In this document: positions 13,818 to 19,868 of the stretch, piece after piece
Numbering within the stretch: position 1 is the stretch's first letter
How the letters are laid out: each line of letters opens with the position of its first letter
NCBI GenBank assembly: GCA_000431215.1
Contig: HF985619.1
Span: 1 to 19,868 of the forward strand
Reading direction: 5' to 3'
From: Prevotella sp. CAG:1031
GTDB taxonomy: Bacteria > Bacteroidota > Bacteroidia > Bacteroidales > Muribaculaceae
DNA: 19,868 bases
Translations under genes and position numbers: made by a program
The notes under the pieces: model-generated
Seen by the model: the letters and a program-made list of their open reading frames with translations, nothing else
What the model was told of the DNA's origin: nothing
Database searches by the model: none

Positions 13818-14786
13818 ATGAATGTTGACAAAGGGTATGTCGAAGCCGATGTCGACCCGCACCTCGACCTTGTCGAAGAGATAAAGCGGCTGAAAGAAGA
13901 GAAAGGGGCCGTTGTCATGGCCCACTACTATCAGCCGGCCGAGATTCAGGATCTGGCCGACTATGTCGGCGACTCTCTGGCTCTGGCGCGCATAGCCGAG
14001 ACAACGACTGCACGGCTGATCGTTCTCTGCGGAGTCCATTTCATGGGGGAGACGGCGAAGATTCTCAATCCCGAAAAAACGGTTGTCGTTCCCGATCTCA
14101 ATGCCGGATGCTCGCTGGCCGACAGCTGTCCGGCCGACGAGTTTGCCGCTTTTGTGGCTGACCATCCCGACCACACCGTCATAAGCTATGTCAACACCTC
14201 GGCTGCGGTGAAGGCCGTCAGCGATATGGTTGTCACCAGCGGCAACGCCCGCAAGATTGTCGAGAGCTATCCGGCTGACGAAAAGATCATTTTCGGGCCC
14301 GACCGAAATCTCGGCAGTTATATAAATGGTGTGACCGGACGGCAGATGCTGCTATGGGACGGCGCCTGCCATGTTCACGAGCGCTTCTCGGCCGAGAAGA
14401 TTCTGAAACTTCGCGAAGAGCATCCCGAAGCGAAGATACTCGTCCATCCCGAGTGTCCGAAGCCGTTGCGGCTGATTGCCGATGTAATTGGCTCAACAGC
14501 TGTTCTGCTCGACGCTGCCCGCAACAGTTCCGACAGCGAGTTCATCGTTGCCACCGAGCCCGGTATTCTTCACAAGATGCGTCGCGAATGTCCCTCGAAG
14601 ACATTCTATGCCGCTCCTGGCGACGATGTCACCTGCGCCTGCAACGAATGCGGTTTCATGAAACTGACAACCCTGAAAAAGCTTTATCTGAGTCTGCTCT
14701 ATGAGCAGCCTGCCATCGAGGTCGACGCTGACATTGCCGAACGTGCGCGCCGCCCGATCGTGGCCATGCTCGAACGCAGCAAATAA
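13818..14786 (+). CDS. nadA: Quinolinate synthase
   Basis: This 322-residue cytosolic enzyme condenses iminoaspartate (made by NadB) with dihydroxyacetone phosphate to quinolinate, in de novo NAD synthesis. It needs an oxygen-sensitive [4Fe-4S] cluster. The three expected cysteine ligands are C71 (VLCGVHFMGE), C184 (DGACHVHERF) and C278 (CNECGFM); their spacing resembles the B. subtilis enzyme more than E. coli. Further family motifs are MAHYYQ (34-39) and GDSLALA (51-57). nadB and nadC are not in the window. It is followed by leuS after 33 nt. Its unusually long upstream region is described separately as a candidate origin. Confidence 0.96.
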   Translation: MNVDKGYVEADVDPHLDLVEEIKRLKEEKGAVVMAHYYQPAEIQDLADYVGDSLALARIAETTTARLIVLCGVHFMGETAKILNPEKTVVVPDLNAGCSLADSCPADEFAAFVADHPDHTVISYVNTSAAVKAVSDMVVTSGNARKIVESYPADEKIIFGPDRNLGSYINGVTGRQMLLWDGACHVHERFSAEKILKLREEHPEAKILVHPECPKPLRLIADVIGSTAVLLDAARNSSDSEFIVATEPGILHKMRRECPSKTFYAAPGDDVTCACNECGFMKLTTLKKLYLSLLYEQPAIEVDADIAERARRPIVAMLERSK

Positions 14787-14819
14787 TAAACCGAAAAAAT
14801 AGCAACCCCACATATAAAA

Positions 14820-17600
14820 ATGGATTATAATCACCGCGAGATAGAAAGTCGCTGGCAGCAGCGCTGGCGCGACGACAAGACCTACCACACTGAAATCGAT
14901 CCGTCGCGTCCGAAATTCTATGTGCTCGATATGTTCCCCTACCCTTCGGGAGCAGGCCTCCACGTAGGTCATCCCTTAGGATATATAGCTTCTGACATCT
15001 ACAGCCGCTATAAGCGCCTTCAGGGTTTCAATGTTCTTCATCCGATGGGCTACGACGCCTATGGTCTTCCCGCCGAACAATATGCCATTCAGACCGGCCA
15101 GCATCCCGAGAAGACAACTTCGCAGAATATTGCCCGCTATCGCAGCCAGCTCGACAAGATAGGCTTCAGCTATGACTGGGACCGCGAGGTGCGAACGTGT
15201 GATCCAGCTTTCTATAAGTGGACACAGTGGGCCTTCATCGAGATGTTCAACTCTTACTACGACACAGCCGCCGACAAGGCGATGCCCATAAGCCGCCTTA
15301 TCGAACATCTTGAGAAAAACGGAACGGAAGGACTCACCGCAGCCTGCGGCGACCCTGATCTGAGCTTCACTGCCGCCGAGTGGGCAGCCATGGACGAGAA
15401 AGCGAAGAGCGACGCCCTGATGAACTGGCGTATCGCATATCTGGGCGACACGATGGTCAACTGGTGTCCGAAACTCGGAACTGTTCTGGCCAACGACGAA
15501 GTTAGCGAGGGTCTGTCGGTTCGCGGCGGCTATCCCGTAGAGCAGAAGAAGATGTATCAGTGGTGTCTGCGCGTGAGCGCTTATGCCGGACGTCTGCTCG
15601 ACGATCTCGAGACTCTCGACTGGAGCGAATCGCTCAAGGAGACGCAGCGCAACTGGATAGGCCGCAGCGAAGGTGCCGAGATGCGTTTCAGAGTCGCAGG
15701 CAGTGATCTCGATCTCGAAATCTTCACCACGCGCGCTGACACAGTGTTCGGCGTGACATTCATGGTGCTTGCTCCCGAGAGCGAATATGTCGGCAAAGTC
15801 ACTACTGCTGACCGGCGCGAGGCTGTCGACGCCTATCTCGCCGAAGTCAAGAACAAGACCGAGCGTGAGCGCATGATCGACAAGAAGGTTTCGGGCGTCT
15901 TCACCGGTTCATACGCTATTAACCCGCTTACCGGCCGCGAGATTCCGATCTGGGTCAGCGACTACGTTCTCGCCGGCTACGGAACAGGCGCTATCATGGC
16001 CGTTCCCGCCCACGACAGCCGCGACTATGCCTTCGCCCGCAAGTTCGATCTTCCCGTTATTCCTCTTATTGAAGGTGCCGACGTCAGCGAGCAGAGCTTC
16101 GACGCCAAGAGCGGAAAGATGATAAACAGCGCGAGCGACCGACTCGACCTCAATGGTCTTGAGGTTAAAGACGCCATCGCCGCCGCCAAGAAATTCATCG
16201 AGGCCGAGGGAATAGGAAAGGTGAAGGTCAACTATCGTCTTCGCGACGCTATCTTCAGCCGTCAGCGCTACTGGGGCGAACCTTTCCCGGTATATTATAA
16301 AGACGGTGTGCCCCACACAATGACTCTGGCCGACTTGCCGCTGCTTCTGCCTGAAGTCGACGCCTATCTGCCGACAGAGAGCGGCGAGCCTCCCCTGGGC
16401 CGTGCCCGTGACTGGAAGACTGCCGATGGATGGCCTATCGAACTGAACACCATGCCCGGCTTCGCCGGTTCTAGCGCCTATTATCTGCGCTATATGGATC
16501 CCCATAACAACGACGCTCTGGTTTCACGCGAAGCCGACGAATACTGGCGCAACGTCGACCTTTATATCGGCGGAACGGAACACGCCACAGGCCATCTCAT
16601 CTATTCGCGTTTCTGGAACAAGTTCCTCTATGATCTCGGCAAGGTTGTCGAGCCTGAGCCTTTCCGCAAGCTTGTAAACCAGGGTATGATACAGGGGCGC
16701 ACGAGCTTCGTCTACCGCATAAAAGACACCAACACTTTCGTCAGCGAAGAGCTGAAGGGGGACTATGACACAACGCCGATACGTGTCGACATAAGTCTCG
16801 TCGACAACGACGTGCTCGACACCGACGGTTTCCGCGCCTGGCGTCCCGACTTCCGCGACGCCGAGTTCATTCTCGGAAAAGACGGCAAATACCGCACCGG
16901 ATGGGCCGTCGAGAAAATGTCGAAATCGATGTTCAACGTCGTCAATCCCGACGATATCGTCGAATGCTACGGAGCCGACACACTTCGCCTCTACGAGATG
17001 TTCCTCGGCCCGCTTGAGCAGAGCAAACCGTGGGACACCAACGGAATCGATGGCGTCCACCGCTTCATGCGCAAGCTCTGGAACCTCTTTTACAAAGGAG
17101 ACACCTGTCTGGTCGACGACTCCGAACCTACAGCCGATAACCTGCGCTCAATCCATAAGCTCATAAAGAAAGTGACCGCCGACATCGAGGCTTTCAGCTA
17201 TAACACCTCGGTCAGTGCCTTCATGATATGTGTCAACGAGCTGACGGCCCAGAAATGCCGTTCGCGCAAGGTTCTCGAGCTGCTGCTGATACTGATTGCG
17301 CCGTTCGCGCCCCACGTTGCCGAAGAGCTGTGGCATTCGGCCATAGGCCACGATTCGACAATCTGCGACGCCCGCTGGCCCGAGCATAACGAGGAATATC
17401 TTAAGGAGTCGACCGTGCGCTACGCCGTATCGTTCAACGGAAAAGCCCGCTTCAATATCGACGTTCCTGCCGATCTCGACGCCAAAGCCGTAGAAACTGC
17501 TGCCATGTCTGACCCGGCCGCAGCCAAATGGCTCGAAGGCAAGACAGTGCGCAAGGTCATCGTAGTTCCGCGCAAGATAGTCAACATCGTTGTCGGATAA
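14820..17600 (+). CDS. leuS: Leucyl-tRNA synthetase
   Basis: This 926-residue class I aminoacyl-tRNA synthetase charges tRNA-Leu with leucine in the cytosol. The HIGH-type motif is HVGHPLG (48-54) and the KMSKS motif is exact at 699-703. The CP1 editing domain between them carries TTRADTVFG (303-311) and GYGTGAIMAVPAHDSRD (386-402), including the aspartate that discriminates against editing of correct Leu-tRNA. A long segment between NQGMIQG (620-626) and KMSKS is probably the leucine-specific insertion region. The C-terminal anticodon-binding and tail domains are present and end KIVNIVVG, so the gene is complete. It lies 33 nt after nadA and 39 nt before panB. Confidence 0.98.
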   Translation: MDYNHREIESRWQQRWRDDKTYHTEIDPSRPKFYVLDMFPYPSGAGLHVGHPLGYIASDIYSRYKRLQGFNVLHPMGYDAYGLPAEQYAIQTGQHPEKTTSQNIARYRSQLDKIGFSYDWDREVRTCDPAFYKWTQWAFIEMFNSYYDTAADKAMPISRLIEHLEKNGTEGLTAACGDPDLSFTAAEWAAMDEKAKSDALMNWRIAYLGDTMVNWCPKLGTVLANDEVSEGLSVRGGYPVEQKKMYQWCLRVSAYAGRLLDDLETLDWSESLKETQRNWIGRSEGAEMRFRVAGSDLDLEIFTTRADTVFGVTFMVLAPESEYVGKVTTADRREAVDAYLAEVKNKTERERMIDKKVSGVFTGSYAINPLTGREIPIWVSDYVLAGYGTGAIMAVPAHDSRDYAFARKFDLPVIPLIEGADVSEQSFDAKSGKMINSASDRLDLNGLEVKDAIAAAKKFIEAEGIGKVKVNYRLRDAIFSRQRYWGEPFPVYYKDGVPHTMTLADLPLLLPEVDAYLPTESGEPPLGRARDWKTADGWPIELNTMPGFAGSSAYYLRYMDPHNNDALVSREADEYWRNVDLYIGGTEHATGHLIYSRFWNKFLYDLGKVVEPEPFRKLVNQGMIQGRTSFVYRIKDTNTFVSEELKGDYDTTPIRVDISLVDNDVLDTDGFRAWRPDFRDAEFILGKDGKYRTGWAVEKMSKSMFNVVNPDDIVECYGADTLRLYEMFLGPLEQSKPWDTNGIDGVHRFMRKLWNLFYKGDTCLVDDSEPTADNLRSIHKLIKKVTADIEAFSYNTSVSAFMICVNELTAQKCRSRKVLELLLILIAPFAPHVAEELWHSAIGHDSTICDARWPEHNEEYLKESTVRYAVSFNGKARFNIDVPADLDAKAVETAAMSDPAAAKWLEGKTVRKVIVVPRKIVNIVVG

Positions 17601-17606
17601 AAGTTG

Positions 17607-17614
17607 TAACTTTG
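17607..17614 (+). promoter_or_regulatory. -7 box upstream of panB
   Basis: TAACTTTG, followed by C, matches the Bacteroidetes -7 consensus in the 39-nt gap between leuS and panB, 25 bp before the panB ATG. No TTTG is seen at the proper -33 distance inside the end of leuS, so panB may have both readthrough and its own promoter. Confidence 0.45.
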
Positions 17615-17639
17615 CAGCCCGAATCAATTTAGAAAAGGA

Positions 17640-18458
17640 ATGTCTACTTACACCGAAGACCGCCGCAAGGTAACAACCCGACGCCTTGTCGAGATGAAAC
17701 AGCGCGGCGAAAAGATAGCCTGTCTGACAGCCTACGACTATTCGATGGCGCGCCTCGTTGACGGGGCCGGCGTTGATCTCATCCTCGTCGGCGATTCGGC
17801 CTCGAACGTCATGGCCGGTAATGTAACCACGCTGCCTATAACTCTCGACCAGATGATTTATCACGCCAAGAGTGTGGTGAAAGGTGTTGAGCGCGCCCTG
17901 GTTGTCTGCGATATGCCTTTCGGCTCATATCAGGGCAACTCGAAGGAGGCGCTCGCCAACGCTATACGTATAATGAAAGAGAGCCATGCCGAGGCCGTGA
18001 AGCTCGAAGGGGGCAGCGAGATTGCCGAGAGCGTCGAGCGTATTCTATCGGCCGGAATCCCCGTGTGCGGCCACCTCGGACTCACACCCCAGTCGATCAA
18101 TAAATTCGGCAGCTATAATGTCAGAGCCCGCGAAGAGGCCGAAGCTCAGAAGCTTGTCGACGACGCCAAGCTGCTCGAGAGCCTCGGATGTTTCGCTGTC
18201 GTGCTCGAAAAGATTCCCGCCGACCTGGCGGCGCGTGTCAGCAGTGAGCTGGTGATTCCCACTATCGGCATCGGTGCCGGTGGCGGCTGCGACGGCCAGA
18301 TTCTCGTTATGCAGGATATGCTCGGAATCAACAAAGGATTTTCGCCGCGCTTCCTGCGCCGCTATGCCGACCTGTCGACCGTTATCAACGACGCCGTTGC
18401 CCATTATGTCGACGATGTCAAGACATCTGATTTTCCCAACGCTTCAGAACAATATTAA
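17640..18458 (+). CDS. panB: 3-Methyl-2-oxobutanoate hydroxymethyltransferase (ketopantoate hydroxymethyltransferase)
   Basis: This enzyme of 272 residues transfers a hydroxymethyl group from 5,10-methylenetetrahydrofolate to 3-methyl-2-oxobutanoate to give ketopantoate, the first committed step to pantothenate and coenzyme A. It is a cytosolic (beta/alpha)8 barrel. The metal-binding and substrate residues are in place: GDS (51-53), D91 in VVCDMPFGSYQ, K121 and E123 in VKLEGG, and catalytic E190 in VVLEKIP. Other signatures are GHLGLTPQ (144-151) and PTIGIGAGGGCDGQ (207-220). The start at 17640 follows a purine-rich AAAAGGA stretch. panC and panD are absent from the window. Confidence 0.97.
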   Translation: MSTYTEDRRKVTTRRLVEMKQRGEKIACLTAYDYSMARLVDGAGVDLILVGDSASNVMAGNVTTLPITLDQMIYHAKSVVKGVERALVVCDMPFGSYQGNSKEALANAIRIMKESHAEAVKLEGGSEIAESVERILSAGIPVCGHLGLTPQSINKFGSYNVRAREEAEAQKLVDDAKLLESLGCFAVVLEKIPADLAARVSSELVIPTIGIGAGGGCDGQILVMQDMLGINKGFSPRFLRRYADLSTVINDAVAHYVDDVKTSDFPNASEQY

Positions 18459-18482
18459 TTCAGTAACCAACACAGTTATACA

Positions 18483-19820
18483 TTGGAAACAGACCCTCTC
18501 CCGACCGACGATCCTCTCAGTTGCATCCTGACAATGGCCCTTGGCGCTGCCATCGATCCGGCGCGCATCGTGGCCCTGCTGCTTGCGCTGGCGGCTCTGT
18601 TGGTATCGGGATTTATCTCGGGCAGCGAGATAGCTTTTTTCTCACTGCGTCCCGAACAGCTCGACGAGCTTGAAGATGACCGGCGCGGACGACGTGTTGT
18701 CAGTCTCGCCACAGCTCCCGAACGGCTTCTGGCAACGATATTGATTGCCAACAACCTCGTCAACGTGTCGATCGTAGTTCTCTGCAACTACGCTTTAGGG
18801 CCCGTCTTCGACGGGCTGTCGCCGGTTATGTCGTTTATTGTCCAGTCGGTTATACTTACTTTCCTAATTCTTCTCTTCGGCGAGATTCTGCCCAAGCTCT
18901 ATGCCAACACCGACGGACTCAAATGGGCTATGGCGGCCGCTCCGGCGCTATCGGCGGTGACGCGCCTGTTCTATCCGCTGTCGAGTCTGCTCGTCAGCAG
19001 TTCGGGCGTCATCGACCGTATGGTTAAGCGCCGCCGCGAAAATCTCACTGCCGATGATCTCAGTCAGGCTCTCGAGCTGACCGATGTCAAGGCAAAAGAC
19101 GACAAGGAACTGCTCGAAGGAATTCTCGAATTCGGCGATACAACAGCAGCCGAAATCATGACACCGCGTGTCGACCTTATCGACATCGACATCTCGTCGA
19201 CATTCTCAGAAGTCATGAAAACCGTGGTCGAGACAGGCTACGCCCGCATACCGGTCTACGAGGGGTCGCAGGACAATATCCGGGGAATCCTCTACGCCCG
19301 CGACCTTCTCCCCCATATCGGAAATGTCGACGACACTTTCGAATGGCAGAAACTGCTGCGCGCGCCATATTTCGTTCCTGAGTCGCGCATGATCGACGAC
19401 CTGCTTCAGGATTTCCGCGAGCGTCGCATACATATAGCCGTTGTAGTCGACGAATTCGGCGGGACCAGCGGAGTTGTCACTCTCGAGGATGTTCTCGAAG
19501 AGATAGTCGGCGACATCAACGACGAATACGACGAAGAATCGCGTACCTGGCAGCGTCTGGCCGACAATTCATTCATTTTCGAGGGACGCACGTTGCTGAC
19601 CGACTTTTTCCGGGTCACCGACCTCGACGAAGACGACTACAAGGAGGTGGCCGAAGACTGCGAGACCGTTGCCGGAATGTTGCTTGCCATAAAGGGGGAT
19701 TTTCCGAAAGAAAAAGAGCCGATGGTCTACGGCCGCTGCCGGTTCCTTGTGCTAGACATTGAGAACCACCGCATAACGAGTGTGCGCGTCAGTGTGATGC
19801 CTCCCGAGGAAGTCTCATGA
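18483..19820 (+). CDS. gldE: GldE-type CNNM/CBS-domain membrane protein
   Basis: This 445-residue inner-membrane protein has a DUF21/CNNM transmembrane domain (about 25-190; FISGSEIAFFSL and LLFGEILPK), a CBS-domain pair (about 220-345; MTPRVDL, GYARIPVYEG, VVDEFGGTSGVVTLEDVLEEIVGDI) and a C-terminal CorC/HlyC domain (355-440). It belongs to the CorC/hemolysin-like superfamily. In Bacteroidetes the GldE member is linked genetically to gliding and type IX secretion with the lipoprotein GldD, and is also kept in non-gliding species. The start is TTG at 18483, giving METDPLP, an N-terminus typical of GldE; the alternative ATG at 18534 would trim 17 residues. The stop TGA overlaps the next ATG by 4 nt. 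It follows panB after 24 nt. Confidence 0.88.
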   Translation: METDPLPTDDPLSCILTMALGAAIDPARIVALLLALAALLVSGFISGSEIAFFSLRPEQLDELEDDRRGRRVVSLATAPERLLATILIANNLVNVSIVVLCNYALGPVFDGLSPVMSFIVQSVILTFLILLFGEILPKLYANTDGLKWAMAAAPALSAVTRLFYPLSSLLVSSSGVIDRMVKRRRENLTADDLSQALELTDVKAKDDKELLEGILEFGDTTAAEIMTPRVDLIDIDISSTFSEVMKTVVETGYARIPVYEGSQDNIRGILYARDLLPHIGNVDDTFEWQKLLRAPYFVPESRMIDDLLQDFRERRIHIAVVVDEFGGTSGVVTLEDVLEEIVGDINDEYDEESRTWQRLADNSFIFEGRTLLTDFFRVTDLDEDDYKEVAEDCETVAGMLLAIKGDFPKEKEPMVYGRCRFLVLDIENHRITSVRVSVMPPEEVS

Positions 19821-19868
19821 AAGTGTTGTTGCCGCCAGCGTTGGCTCTGGTTGTTCTTCTGAACTCCT
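19817..19868 (+). CDS. 5' end of a gene, probably the lipoprotein GldD (cut by window edge)
   Basis: An ATG overlaps the gldE stop in the ATGA arrangement and opens a frame of 17 codons to the window edge. The residues begin MKVLLPPALALVVLLNS: a short basic start and a hydrophobic core, as in a signal peptide. The core could lead into a lipobox if the next residue is Cys. gldD, a lipoprotein gene, commonly follows gldE in Bacteroidetes, so this is the likely identity, but the visible part is too short to prove it. Confidence 0.55.
   Translation, partial: MKVLLPPALALVVLLNS

Overview
The window looks like chromosome of a Bacteroidales gut bacterium, most likely of the Muribaculaceae type. This rests on the moderately high GC coding sequence, Bacteroidetes-style promoters (-7 TAnnTTTG with a TTTG-like -33 box), large secreted FN3/choice-of-anchor-J mosaic proteins with Bacteroidetes C-terminal tails, a GldE-type CBS protein, and a CD225+DUF2752 gene pair. 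Gene functions are inferred by motif recognition only; nothing was searched.

Layout, left to right. Positions 1-290 hold two strong leftward promoters and a structured leader that probably belong to an rRNA operon beyond the left edge. A textbook terminator (288-324) separates them from a 1523-residue secreted protein (360-4931, minus). Divergent from it across 163 bp lies a second, collinear secreted mosaic protein (5095-8172, plus). A hairpin between convergent genes follows, then an AT-richer AAA ATPase/DUF4143 gene (8233-9504, minus). Its control region carries a perfect 11-bp inverted repeat and three direct repeats spaced exactly 32 bp apart. Next is a leftward unit read as dtd, a MazG-like gene, deoC, a CD225 protein and a DUF2752 protein (12297 down to 9635), with overlapping or closely spaced genes.

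From 12461 rightward everything is on the plus strand: a YitT-family membrane protein, a 409-bp non-coding region, then nadA, leuS, panB, gldE and the first codons of a probable gldD. Gaps between these genes are short (33, 39 and 24 nt, then a 4-nt overlap).

The most interesting feature is the 409-bp gap (13409-13817). It holds three TTATCAACA boxes in both orientations, several TTTTCAAC-type boxes and a flank that is about 91% AT. It also sits at a switch from mostly leftward to entirely rightward genes, with an rRNA-type promoter firing away from it. Together these make it a reasonable candidate replication origin (oriC), although it could instead be an unusually long nadA control region. 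The other loci are housekeeping genes for NAD, pantothenate and nucleotide metabolism, tRNA charging and proofreading, and cell-surface functions.
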